Shown piece after piece: positions 7,203 to 15,337 of a stretch of 53,460 bases of DNA. The position numbers and the translations under genes were made by a program. Source of the stretch: Bacteroidota bacterium. GTDB taxonomy: Bacteria > Bacteroidota > Bacteroidia > Bacteroidales > F082. Where the stretch lies: the NCBI GenBank assembly GCA_016845105.1, contig JAERTF010000107.1, forward strand, positions 1 through 53,460, read 5' to 3'. The notes beneath the pieces are model-generated. The model worked only from the letters and a program-made list of their open reading frames with translations. It ran no database searches and was not told the DNA's origin. Positions within the stretch are counted from its first letter, which is position 1, and each line of letters starts with the position of its first letter.

Positions 7203-8210
7203 TTAATTGTTTAAAGCTACACCAGGTTTAGCACCAAATCTTTTTGGTTTAAAACCTTTATTTATTAATGGTACTGTTGCATTCATTATAAGTATTGCAA
7301 ATGAAACACCTTCAGGATATGCACCCCACATACGTATAAGAATAGTTAAGAGCCCAACACCAAATCCAAATATAAGCTGACCACCTTTAGTCATTGGTGA
7401 TGTTACCATATCGGTTGCCATGAAAATTGCTCCAAGTAACATTCCACCTGTTAGCATATGGAATAATGGATCTGCGTAGTGCTCAGGATCAACACCCCAG
7501 AATATTCCGGAGAATAATGCTACTGTAAGTAACATAGAAACTGGAATATGCCATGTTATAATCTTCTTCCATAACATAAATATTCCTCCAAGAATAAGCG
7601 CCAATGCAGATACTTCACCCATCGAACCTCCCATGTCACCCATTAAACCTTGTGTGTACGAAGGTATTTCTGGAGCTAATTCTGACATAGTTTTATCCGC
7701 ACCTAATCCCTCCTTGACAATACCAAGTGGGGTTGGACCTGTTACAACATCAGCTAATCCATCTGTAATGGGTGATGGCTTTGGCCATGAAGTCATTTCA
7801 ACTGGGAATGAAACAAGCAAAAATACTCTTGCAACAAGGGCCGGGTTAAAAACATTTTTACCAAGACCACCGAATGACATTTTTGCCATGCCAATAGCAA
7901 CCAGTGCACCAATAATAATCATCCAACTGGGTAAATTAGAAGGAAGGTTAAGTGCCAATAGTATAGCTGTTACTAAAGCCGATCCATCGTTAATGGTTAG
8001 AGCACCTTTAATTAAATATTTTTGAATTACCCATTCGAAGAATATACAGGCAGCTATGGCTATAAGAAATACTCTGATAGCATCAATCCCAAAAAAATAG
8101 ATTGAAAAAAGTACAGTTGGAATCATTGCGATTACCACCCCGTACATTATCTTTTTTGTTGACTCATCTCCCTGAATGTGAGGTGAACCTGAAATCGTAA
8201 ACTTATTCAT
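7203..8210 (-). CDS. rnfD: Rnf electron-transport complex membrane flavoprotein RnfD
   Basis: A 335-residue polytopic membrane subunit (NqrB/RnfD family) carrying covalent FMN and forming part of the ion channel. Visible features are SPHIQGDESTKKIMYGVV at the N-terminus, GKNVFNPALVARVFLLVSFP in the middle, and the putative flavinylation site VTGPTPLG, where Pro replaces the usual Ala before the modified Thr. GGSMGEVSALALILGG and FMATDMVTSPMTKGGQLIFG follow later. The start ATG at 8210 is well supported by the conserved N-terminus. It lies between rnfC (42 bases upstream) and rnfG (11 bases downstream). Confidence 0.97.
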   Translation of the reverse strand: MNKFTISGSPHIQGDESTKKIMYGVVIAMIPTVLFSIYFFGIDAIRVFLIAIAACIFFEWVIQKYLIKGALTINDGSALVTAILLALNLPSNLPSWMIIIGALVAIGMAKMSFGGLGKNVFNPALVARVFLLVSFPVEMTSWPKPSPITDGLADVVTGPTPLGIVKEGLGADKTMSELAPEIPSYTQGLMGDMGGSMGEVSALALILGGIFMLWKKIITWHIPVSMLLTVALFSGIFWGVDPEHYADPLFHMLTGGMLLGAIFMATDMVTSPMTKGGQLIFGFGVGLLTILIRMWGAYPEGVSFAILIMNATVPLINKGFKPKRFGAKPGVALNN

Positions 8211-8252
8211 TTATAATGTATTATTTACTAATTATTCAATAATAATCTATAA

Positions 8253-9593
8253 TCAATTTTGGCTTCGTTTTCTAATTATTTGTCCTACCTTCAGTTTGCC
8301 TAACCTTAGGTAATCCAATAGTGGTATCGCAGCAGGACAGCCATATTGACATGATCCACATTCAATGCAGTCCATGATCGATTCATTTTCGGCCATCTCA
8401 AAATTACTCAATTTTGCAGCTTTTGATAAGAGGAATGGTTCCAATCCCATGGGACATACATATGTACATTTTGAGCATCTAATGCAAGGACCTTCAACAG
8501 TTCTTGAAGACTCTTCTTTTTCCATTAAAAGTATCCCAGATGATCCTTTTACAACCGGTATCTCAAGTGATGTTACTGCCTTCCCCATCATCGGTCCACC
8601 ACCAATAATTTTACCAGTATTTTCAGGTAAACCCTCGGCAGCTTCAATTAAGTCACTAATTGGAGTTCCAATCCTAGCAAGGAAATTGGATGGCTTTTTT
8701 ACACCTTTACCTGTAACAGTTACAACTCTTTCAAACAATGGTTTATTCTTTTGAACCGCTTCGTAGACAGCAAATGCGGTACCAACGTTTTGTACTACAC
8801 AGCCAACTTCAATTGGAAGCTTTCCAGAGGGAACTTCTCTATTGACTGAAGCTTTTATTAATTGTTTTTCACCACCTTGTGGGTATTGAACCTTTAGTGA
8901 TTGGATTTCAATACCATCATAAGCCTTTGCTAACTCAGTCAAATGTCTTATGGCATCAGGTTTATTATTCTCAATTCCTATGAAAGCCTTTTTAACATTA
9001 AGAGCTTCCATTAGTATACGTGTTCCAATAATTATTTCTTGCCCTTTTTCGAGCATCATCCTATGATCAGAAGTAAGGTATGGCTCACACTCAACGCCAT
9101 TAATAATCAGAAATTCAGCAGTCTTACCTGGAGGTGGCATAAGTTTAACATAGGTTGGGAAAGTTGCTCCACCTAGTCCTACAATTCCTGCATTCTTAAC
9201 CTTTTCGATTATTTCTTTTGCACTATGGCGGATATCAGTAACTATATCTGTAGAAGTATCAATGCTTTCATCCCATTCATCTCCATCTGTATTAATAATA
9301 ATGCAAGGACGTTTATATCCTGATCCATCGATGGCATTATCAATTTTAAACACCTTCCCTGAAACAGGTGAGTGAATATTTGTAGAAATAAACCCTCCGG
9401 CTTCCGCTAATAATTGACCAACTTTAACCACATCACCTCTTTTTACTATTGGTTTTGATGGTGCTCCCAAGTTCTGGCCCAAAGGAACTATTGCCTGCTT
9501 TGGTACTGCAAGGGTTTCGATTGGAGCATTTGAAGATAATTTATTCTCAGCGGGATGAATTCCTCCTAATGCAAAAGTTCGTAATATTCCCAT
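8253..9593 (-). CDS. rnfC: Rnf electron-transport complex NADH-binding subunit RnfC
   Basis: Peripheral subunit with the NAD(H)-binding flavin domain and two C-terminal 4Fe-4S clusters. Features are the N-terminal barrel-sandwich domain (KRGDVVKVGQLLAEAGGF, HSPVSGKV), the Rossmann-like part GLGGATFPTYVKL and GVECEPYLTSDHRMM, then GGPMMGKAVTSLEIPV. Ferredoxin motifs CIRCSKCTYVCPMGLEP and CIECGSCQYGCPAA follow. The ATG at 9593 (MGILRTFALGGIHPAENK) is preferred because it matches the family start and lies ten bases after the rnfB stop. The frame also extends 12 codons upstream into rnfB. Length from this start is 446 residues. Confidence 0.97.
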   Translation of the reverse strand: MGILRTFALGGIHPAENKLSSNAPIETLAVPKQAIVPLGQNLGAPSKPIVKRGDVVKVGQLLAEAGGFISTNIHSPVSGKVFKIDNAIDGSGYKRPCIIINTDGDEWDESIDTSTDIVTDIRHSAKEIIEKVKNAGIVGLGGATFPTYVKLMPPPGKTAEFLIINGVECEPYLTSDHRMMLEKGQEIIIGTRILMEALNVKKAFIGIENNKPDAIRHLTELAKAYDGIEIQSLKVQYPQGGEKQLIKASVNREVPSGKLPIEVGCVVQNVGTAFAVYEAVQKNKPLFERVVTVTGKGVKKPSNFLARIGTPISDLIEAAEGLPENTGKIIGGGPMMGKAVTSLEIPVVKGSSGILLMEKEESSRTVEGPCIRCSKCTYVCPMGLEPFLLSKAAKLSNFEMAENESIMDCIECGSCQYGCPAAIPLLDYLRLGKLKVGQIIRKRSQN

Positions 9594-9603
9594 GATATTG
9601 GAT

Positions 9604-10590
9604 TTATTCTTTGTTATCTTTATTGTCAATAGTTTTCTCAGTAGTTACTTTTTCAACAGGCTTTTTAGAAACCGGAGCTTCTCCTTCAGTTTTTGTTTTT
9701 CTAGCAACCGAACTATCTGACTTTGGCGCTGCTACCTTTGGCTTTGCAGGTCGTGGTTTTCTTGGTTTGAAATTAATTTCATGGATGGCAGTTGTAGGAC
9801 ATACTTCAACACATTTTCTACAAAGCGTGCACTTTTCAAAATCAATGTAAGCTAAGAAACTAGTTATTGTAATTGCATCAAATTTGCATTCTTTCAAACA
9901 CTTTGAACATCCAATACAAGCAACAGTACAATTCTTCTTGGCAGGAGCCCCTTTTTCCTGATTAATACAAGAAACAAAAATTCGTTTATCTTTTGGACCT
10001 TTTTTTCTAAGTTCAATAATGTCTCTTGGGCAAGCTATTACGCAAGCTCCACATGCTGTACACTTGTCATTCACTTCGGGCAACCCTGTTTCAGGGTTCA
10101 TATGGATTGCATCAAAATCACATGAGTCAACACAATCTCCCAAACCTAAACAGCCATGCATACATCCACCTTCACCAGCATATAAAGCATGGGCAAAAGC
10201 ACACGAAGTAGCTCCTTCGTAGTCAACTTTCTCAGGAGAATTAGTATGGGATCCATTACAGCGAATTACTGCAATCATTGGAGCTTTAGCCTCTACTTCA
10301 AATCCAAGTATTTTGCCCATAGCTTGAGAAACCTCATTTCCACCAACCGGGCAGTTTAAACCTTCAAGATGCCCATTTTCTTTAGCTGAATTTACTGCAG
10401 CTTCAGCGTAAGCTCTACAGCCTGGGAAACCACAACCACCACAATTTGCAGATGGAAGAGCTTCTTCAACTTCATCAATTTTTGGGTCTTCAAAAACCTT
10501 AAATTTATTGGCAATAAAATACAAGATAATGGCCATTATCAGACCAAGACCGCCAAGTGCGCTAATTGCAATTATTATTATATTATCCAC
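9604..10590 (-). CDS. rnfB: Rnf electron-transport complex ferredoxin-like subunit RnfB
   Basis: A 328-residue membrane-anchored polyferredoxin that accepts electrons from ferredoxin. One N-terminal helix (residues 3-26) precedes the 4Fe-4S domain with [17 protein letters not shown]. Cysteine-rich modules follow: [46 protein letters not shown] and [14 protein letters not shown]-terminal tail of about 60 residues is rich in Lys, Pro and Ala, longer than in compact RnfB proteins. The start is GTG at 10590, giving [17 protein letters not shown] 238-base gap separates it from rseC upstream, so it may have its own promoter. A minus-strand TATTTTTG box lies at 10631-10638. Confidence 0.96.
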   Translation of the reverse strand: MDNIIIIAISALGGLGLIMAIILYFIANKFKVFEDPKIDEVEEALPSANCGGCGFPGCRAYAEAAVNSAKENGHLEGLNCPVGGNEVSQAMGKILGFEVEAKAPMIAVIRCNGSHTNSPEKVDYEGATSCAFAHALYAGEGGCMHGCLGLGDCVDSCDFDAIHMNPETGLPEVNDKCTACGACVIACPRDIIELRKKGPKDKRIFVSCINQEKGAPAKKNCTVACIGCSKCLKECKFDAITITSFLAYIDFEKCTLCRKCVEVCPTTAIHEINFKPRKPRPAKPKVAAPKSDSSVARKTKTEGEAPVSKKPVEKVTTEKTIDNKDNKE

Positions 10591-10630
10591 CGGAATCCGT
10601 TTTAATTAACTGTTCTAATTTCAAAAAACA

Positions 10631-10638
10631 CAAAAATA
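10631..10638 (-). promoter_or_regulatory. Possible -7 box upstream of rnfB
   Basis: Minus-strand TATTTTTG fits TAnnTTTG and lies 40 bases before the rnfB GTG, inside the 238-base rseC-rnfB gap. No -33 TTG at proper spacing was found, so support is weak. Confidence 0.3.
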
Positions 10639-10828
10639 TAACAAATAGAAATACTTTGAAAAATAGTGGACTAATCAGATGGGGTTGTAAATAGTTAAAA
10701 ATCAGTAATATATATGCGCATCAGAGAGTGGTTAGCAATCAATTGTGTAATACATATCTGATAATCAGTGCTTTTTGAATGTTGATTAGAAAGGCTCTAA
10801 ATTAGCTATTTGCATTAATTTAGAAAGA

Positions 10829-11245
10829 TTATGCCCGGATGCTATAATTGAAACGGGTACCCAAATAATTTCTTAGTGTATATAAGGTTATATAATAAGG
10901 AAGTAAAAGTAAAAGAGATAATATCCCTGCCATGCCTTCATCCAATCCAACATTAATAAAAATAATTAGTCCAATTAATAATACTAAAAATGGAAAAACA
11001 TAGCCAAGTAATACTGCCCATGTACCTAGTGATTGTTGCATTTCAATAATTATTGATTGATGTACTTTATAGTCATGAGGGTTGTCAACCAGTACCATTA
11101 CTGATTTCTCTTCAACATCACTAACAGAGCAAGCTCCTTTAATTTCACATGATGCACAGCCCGAAGTTACCATAATGGCAATTTCAACTTTGTTATCCGT
11201 GATTTGTTTTATTACTCCAGGATGTGTTACAATGTTTTTTTTCAA
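10829..11245 (-). CDS. RseC/SoxR-reducing-system family membrane protein
   Basis: A 138-residue RseC/MucC-family protein. The N-terminal cytoplasmic part carries the Cys cluster CASCEIKGAC (C-x2-C-x5-C). It is followed by two membrane helices, about residues 75-97 (LGTWAVLLGYVFPFLVLLIG) and 105-125. In gammaproteobacteria the Rsx/RseC system keeps SoxR reduced. In Bacteroidota, RseC precedes rnfB and is presumed to act with the Rnf complex, perhaps in its redox control or assembly. It starts with ATG at 11245. A TATTTTTG -7-like box (minus strand, 11271-11278) lies upstream. Confidence 0.88.
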   Translation of the reverse strand: MKKNIVTHPGVIKQITDNKVEIAIMVTSGCASCEIKGACSVSDVEEKSVMVLVDNPHDYKVHQSIIIEMQQSLGTWAVLLGYVFPFLVLLIGLIIFINVGLDEGMAGILSLLLLLPYYITLYTLRNYLGTRFNYSIRA

Positions 11246-11314
11246 AGTTTATAAATCTTGATTGATGCAACAAAAATATGGAATATTATTATTTTATTGA
11301 TAAGAATAAAAAAA

Positions 11315-12001
11315 CTAAGGTGTGGAAAGAGATACTGGTAATATTTTGCCATTAAAATACTTGTTGCCAGTAAGGGCGAAATTTGAAATAAACTCAGCCA
11401 TGTCTTTTGATGTTAGTGGAGCTTGATATCCTGGAAATGCTTCTGCTAACATTTCGGTTTGCACAGCTCCCAACGCTAGTGCATTAACGCTAATGTTTTG
11501 TTCCTTAAACTCTTCGGCCATGCATTCGGTAAGTATTGATAATGCTCCTTTACTTGCACTATATAAAGATAGTCCAGGGAACTTTGAGCTACCCTGAAAA
11601 CCTCCCATACTGCTTATATTTACTATATGCGCATCGTTGGAGAATTTTTGGAATAAAATTTTAACCAAACTAAAAACACTTTTAACATTTGTATTAAAAA
11701 TATTGTCAAAATCACCATTGGTTAACTCATTGAAAGGCTTGTTTATAAGCAATCCTGCATTGTTTATTAGGATGTCAACACTTTCAAAACTCGAAGAAAA
11801 TGATGGAAACCATTCTTCAATCGAATTTGAATTGGATAAATCTAACTTATAATGTTTAAATTTTTTGGAGGTTAAAATTGAGTCCTTATCAAAGGATTCG
11901 TTACTTCTGGATATGGCGATTACATTGTGACCATCTCTTATGAATTTTTTGCAAAGCTCTAATCCAATTCCTCTACTTGCACCCGTTATAATAATATTCA
12001 T
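11315..12001 (-). CDS. SDR family oxidoreductase (classical short-chain dehydrogenase)
   Basis: A 228-residue classical SDR. It has the NAD(P)-binding motif GASRGIG at residues 7-13, structural NNAG, the catalytic Ser region ISSMGGFQGSS, and the catalytic Tyr/Lys in YSASKGAL. This is a soluble cytoplasmic NAD(P)(H) oxidoreductase with unknown substrate; sepiapterin-reductase-like or 3-oxoacyl-ACP reductase-like are possible. The basic residue after the glycine motif and Arg in AISRS favour NADP. It lies 10 bases downstream of the lipoprotein gene at 12012 and may be cotranscribed with it. Confidence 0.88.
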   Translation of the reverse strand: MNIIITGASRGIGLELCKKFIRDGHNVIAISRSNESFDKDSILTSKKFKHYKLDLSNSNSIEEWFPSFSSSFESVDILINNAGLLINKPFNELTNGDFDNIFNTNVKSVFSLVKILFQKFSNDAHIVNISSMGGFQGSSKFPGLSLYSASKGALSILTECMAEEFKEQNISVNALALGAVQTEMLAEAFPGYQAPLTSKDMAEFISNFALTGNKYFNGKILPVSLSTP

Positions 12002-12011
12002 GCTGGTATTA

Positions 12012-12716
12012 TTAATTTACTTCAAGTTGTTGCATTAATGCATCTGTATCAGTAGCATTTATAGTTAGGGTACCATCGTTATCTACAGTAATTGAAATGT
12101 TGTACCGTGGATTATCGTCAGAACCAAATTTGAAATTCATATATGAAGCCCCTTTAATCGTTTCAATGCCATATTCTTTTTTTAATAGTAAAGCATCCTT
12201 GTAATCCTGACTCAATGGTATATTAGCTCTTTTTGCGATTTTCTCAGCTTGAATCATTGATTGATTATAATCACCATGATAAACCATAATCACAGAGTTA
12301 AACCCTTCAAGATCATTATTTTCAGAAGTTGATTGGCTAAAGTCACTGTCGAATTTCATTCCCGTGGGTTCCGACAATCCTAGTTTTATTGCCCACCTTG
12401 GTAACCCAACAACCGGGTTGCTATTAGAGGTTTTGGCCAATTGTCTTCCAATTGTATTATTGATTTTATTTAGCTCTTCTATTGCTTTATCATCAGATAT
12501 ATTTCCATCCATTCTTTGTTGTTCGATTTTATCGATATCCTCCTGCATTTTGTCCATTAAGTCTAAAGTACTATCAATGTTGTCCATTTTTGAAGTAAAT
12601 GAAGATAGGTTTTGCTGGAAATCCTTTTCGTCTTCCTTGGGAACCTCATCACATGAAATAAATATGGCAAGAGCAAGAATAAAGTATAAAAAGCCAATGG
12701 TTCTTTTTTTTCGCAT
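12012..12716 (-). CDS. Hypothetical lipoprotein with coiled-coil segment
   Basis: About 234 residues from the ATG at 12716. The N-terminus MRKKRTIGFLYFILALAIFISC is an SPII signal ending in a lipobox Cys, so the mature protein should be lipid-anchored. Residues about 30-85 are strongly helical and charged (DSTLDLMDKMQEDIDKIEQQ), probably a coiled coil. The rest is mixed alpha/beta with no recognised family. The frame extends 11 codons upstream, but that would bury the signal peptide. A minus-strand TACTTTTG box at 12733-12740 fits a promoter just before this start. Function unknown. Confidence 0.75.
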   Translation of the reverse strand: MRKKRTIGFLYFILALAIFISCDEVPKEDEKDFQQNLSSFTSKMDNIDSTLDLMDKMQEDIDKIEQQRMDGNISDDKAIEELNKINNTIGRQLAKTSNSNPVVGLPRWAIKLGLSEPTGMKFDSDFSQSTSENNDLEGFNSVIMVYHGDYNQSMIQAEKIAKRANIPLSQDYKDALLLKKEYGIETIKGASYMNFKFGSDDNPRYNISITVDNDGTLTINATDTDALMQQLEVN

Positions 12717-12732
12717 ATGGGTAAATTTTATC

Positions 12733-12760
12733 CAAAAGTATAAAAACAATGAATGTCAAA
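12733..12760 (-). promoter_or_regulatory. Likely promoter of the 12012 lipoprotein gene
   Basis: Minus-strand TTTG (12757-12760), 16 bases, then TACTTTTG (12733-12740), 16 bases before the ATG at 12716. It matches the Bacteroidota -33/-7 pattern, although the spacer is a few bases short. Confidence 0.45.
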
Positions 12761-12768
12761 CTTATTTA

Positions 12769-12799
12769 TTGTAAATGTCAGTTAGTATTATTACTTTTG
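12769..12799 (+). promoter_or_regulatory. Likely promoter directing transcription toward nadC
   Basis: TTG (12769-12771), a 20-base spacer, then TACTTTTG (12792-12799). This is the best full match to the Bacteroidota TTG-N19-21-TAnnTTTG pattern found in the window. It implies a long leader of about 190 bases before nadC, in which no known riboswitch was recognised. Confidence 0.5.
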
Positions 12800-13002
12800 A
12801 AATAGTGAAAATATTTCTAAGTTAAAGATTGGTAGTCGATTATAATATTATGTTATTTGCACTATTTGTAATTGTGATATTATGACATTTTTGTTATTAA
12901 TGACTGTATTCTTTTTGATGTCAATATATCAATCAAGATGAATCGTTTTTAATCTATTTTTGCCAGAGAATTAATTATTTTTCGAAGAAAGAGCAGTTGG
13001 TA

Positions 13003-13854
13003 ATGACAGATCATGAGAAAGTAAAAGTATCCGAATTAATAAAACAATCACTTATCGAAGATTTGGGCGATGGAGATCATACTTCATTATCCACAATACC
13101 TAAAAATGCTTTGGGCAAGGTAAAACTTATTGCTAAGGATATTGGGATTGTAGCCGGAGTAGAGGTTGCAAAAATGGTATTTCTACAAGTAGATAATTCA
13201 CTGGAAGTGAAGGTTTTTATTAACGATGGAAGTGCGATAAAGCCAGGTGATTTAATAATGAACATTAAAGGTAAATCGAGGTCGTTATTATCAGCAGAAC
13301 GAACCGCTTTAAACTTCATTCAGCGAATGAGTGGAATTGCTACTTATACCAATAAAATTCATGGTAAAATTGCTGACCTTAATACTAAGCTTCTGGATAC
13401 TCGTAAAACTACACCTTGCAACAGGATAGTTGAAAAGCTGGCAGTAAGGATGGGTGGTGGCACAAATCACAGGTTTGGTTTGTACGATATGATAATGATT
13501 AAAGATAATCATGTTGATTTTGCTGGGGGAATTGTAAATGCCATCGAATCAACTAATAATTATTTGAACGAACATGGTAAAAATTTAAAAATAGAAATTG
13601 AAGTAAGGAATTTTGACGAACTTAATGAAGTTTTAACTCACGGAGGTGTGGATCGAATTATGCTTGATAATTTCACTCCCGAGCAACTCAAAGAAGCAAT
13701 AAATCTGATTGATGGTAGATATGAAACCGAAGCTTCCGGGGGGATTACAATTGATACAATCCGCAGTTATGCGTTAACAGGGGTAGATTTTATTTCAGTT
13801 GGTGCCCTTACACATCAAATTAGCAGTTTAGATTTAAGCCTTCTAACCTTATAA
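13003..13854 (+). CDS. nadC: Nicotinate-nucleotide pyrophosphorylase (carboxylating), NadC
   Basis: Converts quinolinate and PRPP to nicotinate mononucleotide, CO2 and PPi in de novo NAD synthesis. The 283-residue protein has SLIEDLGDGDHTS near the start and LLSAERTALNFIQRMSGIAT. The signature LDTRKTTPCNRIVEKLAVRM is followed by GGTNHRFGLYDMIMIKDNH (quinolinate/PRPP-binding Arg, Lys and His). The C-terminal barrel strands EIEVRNFDE, RIMLDNFTPEQL and EASGGITIDTI also match. ATG at 13003 is preferred over an in-frame TTG two codons earlier. nadA and nadB are not in the window. The next gene begins 9 bases downstream. Confidence 0.97.
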   Translation: MTDHEKVKVSELIKQSLIEDLGDGDHTSLSTIPKNALGKVKLIAKDIGIVAGVEVAKMVFLQVDNSLEVKVFINDGSAIKPGDLIMNIKGKSRSLLSAERTALNFIQRMSGIATYTNKIHGKIADLNTKLLDTRKTTPCNRIVEKLAVRMGGGTNHRFGLYDMIMIKDNHVDFAGGIVNAIESTNNYLNEHGKNLKIEIEVRNFDELNEVLTHGGVDRIMLDNFTPEQLKEAINLIDGRYETEASGGITIDTIRSYALTGVDFISVGALTHQISSLDLSLLTL

Positions 13855-13863
13855 AATATAGAT

Positions 13864-14835
13864 TTGAGAAAGCTGTATAATAACATAAGTCTAAAACTAA
13901 ACAGGTTAGGTAATAACATTGGGAAAAAACTTAGGATAGTGGTACTCCCTGGTTTTAATGGAATGCCACTATATGATGTGTTGGTTTTCTTTTTTCGTGG
14001 ATTGTTCAGGGGAGTACTAACCTATCGTGCAGCAGCCATTGCCTATAACTTTTTTTTAGCTTTGGTGCCACTGATATTATTCCTTTTTACACTTATTCCA
14101 TATGTTACAACAACAAATTTTCAGAGCGAATTACTCGAGTTATTGAACGAAGTAATACCATCAAATATATATTCAATGGTTCAATCAACTTTGGTTGAAA
14201 TCATCAGTAGGCCAAAGAGTGGGCTTCTATCCCTGGGCTTTTTAATGGCTATATATTTTGCAACAAATGGTGTTGATGCGATCCTAGAAGGTTTTAATCA
14301 GAGTTATCATAGAATTAAAACATGGCCTTGGTGGAAACAAAAGTTCTATGCTTTTTTGTTGATGACAGTGATTTCTTTTTTAGGATTTATTTCCATGTTG
14401 TTCCTAACATCAGGCAAGCTAATAATAAATACATTGGGGAAATATGAGATAATAACAGGAAATGTTACAATACTGTTACTAATGATTACGCAATGGATTA
14501 TCATTGTTGCAAATTTGCTATTAAGCGTATCAATACTTTACTATTTTGGACAACGAAAGGAGAATAAGCGATACTATAATTTCTTTTCAGCAGGTTCAAT
14601 CCTATCTACATCATTATTCATTGTTGGAGGGTTAATACTTAAGGCATATTTCGAGAATTTCTCCAACTACAATGTATTATATGGGTCCATCGGATCTTTA
14701 ATAATACTTCTGGTATGGTTGTTTTATAATTCACTTATAATCTTGATTGGATTTGAACTAAATACAAGCATAAGAAGATCAAGAGAATTAGCCGAAGCAA
14801 GATTGGAATCAAATAAAAAACTTGATGAAGCATAA
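13864..14835 (+). CDS. YihY/BrkB family inner-membrane protein
   Basis: A 323-residue polytopic membrane protein of the YihY/virulence-factor BrkB family. The conserved core LTYRAAAIAYNFFLALVPLILFLFTLIP opens the first helices. Later come YFATNGVDAILEGFNQSYH and the C-terminal pair ending in GSLIILLVWLFYNSLIILIGFELN. About six helices are visible. The function of the family is unsettled; the old RNase BN assignment is wrong. The start appears to be TTG at 13864 (MRKLYNNISLKLNRL), since no upstream ATG exists in frame. It closely follows nadC and its end overlaps the next gene. Confidence 0.9.
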   Translation: MRKLYNNISLKLNRLGNNIGKKLRIVVLPGFNGMPLYDVLVFFFRGLFRGVLTYRAAAIAYNFFLALVPLILFLFTLIPYVTTTNFQSELLELLNEVIPSNIYSMVQSTLVEIISRPKSGLLSLGFLMAIYFATNGVDAILEGFNQSYHRIKTWPWWKQKFYAFLLMTVISFLGFISMLFLTSGKLIINTLGKYEIITGNVTILLLMITQWIIIVANLLLSVSILYYFGQRKENKRYYNFFSAGSILSTSLFIVGGLILKAYFENFSNYNVLYGSIGSLIILLVWLFYNSLIILIGFELNTSIRRSRELAEARLESNKKLDEA

Positions 14836-15307
14836 TATATTCCTCATATCAATTTTTGTATTTATTCTCAATAATATGGGGTTCACCCAAAGCAAAACCA
14901 ATAGTGATTCATTGTTAACTGTATCTGTAAATGAGTTTATCCTGGATTGGCATAAAAATGCTGCTGATGCCAATGAAGAGTATTTTGAAAAGATTGACAA
15001 TAGTGGAATTTACATTGGGACTGACGCAAGCGAGTTATGGACTAAAGATGAATTTTATAACTGGTCGAAGAAATATTTTGATAATGGCAAAGCATGGGAA
15101 TTTAGTACCATCATGAGGAATGTTTATTTTTCAGATGATCGACAAATTGCCTGGTTTGATGAGTTGTTAGATACCGGTATGGGAAAGTGCAGAGCATCAG
15201 GTGTATTAATTCAAAATGATAAAGGATGGAAAATAGCACACTACCACTTATCAATTACAATTCCCAACGAATCGGTTGAAGAAATAAAGAAAATAATTAA
15301 TCATTGA
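14825..15307 (+). CDS. Secreted SnoaL-like (NTF2-fold) protein
   Basis: About 160 residues. A signal peptide (MKHNIFLISIFVFILNNMGFTQS) ends near residue 22. The mature part looks like a SnoaL-like/NTF2-fold domain: an N-terminal helix (SVNEFILDWHKNAADANEEY), FEKIDNSGIYIGTDASELW, KDEFYNWSKKYF, then beta strands ending in NDKGWKIAHYHLSITIPN. This pattern is common in Bacteroidota proteins of unknown ligand. The ATG at 14825 overlaps the BrkB stop by 11 bases, suggesting coupled translation. Periplasmic or outer-membrane-facing location is inferred from the signal peptide. Confidence 0.8.
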   Translation: MKHNIFLISIFVFILNNMGFTQSKTNSDSLLTVSVNEFILDWHKNAADANEEYFEKIDNSGIYIGTDASELWTKDEFYNWSKKYFDNGKAWEFSTIMRNVYFSDDRQIAWFDELLDTGMGKCRASGVLIQNDKGWKIAHYHLSITIPNESVEEIKKIINH

Positions 15308-15337
15308 TCCCGCATATTACAGATTAATAGTCCACTT

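Noticed and set aside
13864..14835. Ribonuclease BN annotation for the YihY/BrkB gene
   Set aside because: The membrane-protein family was mis-assigned historically; no nuclease motif is present.
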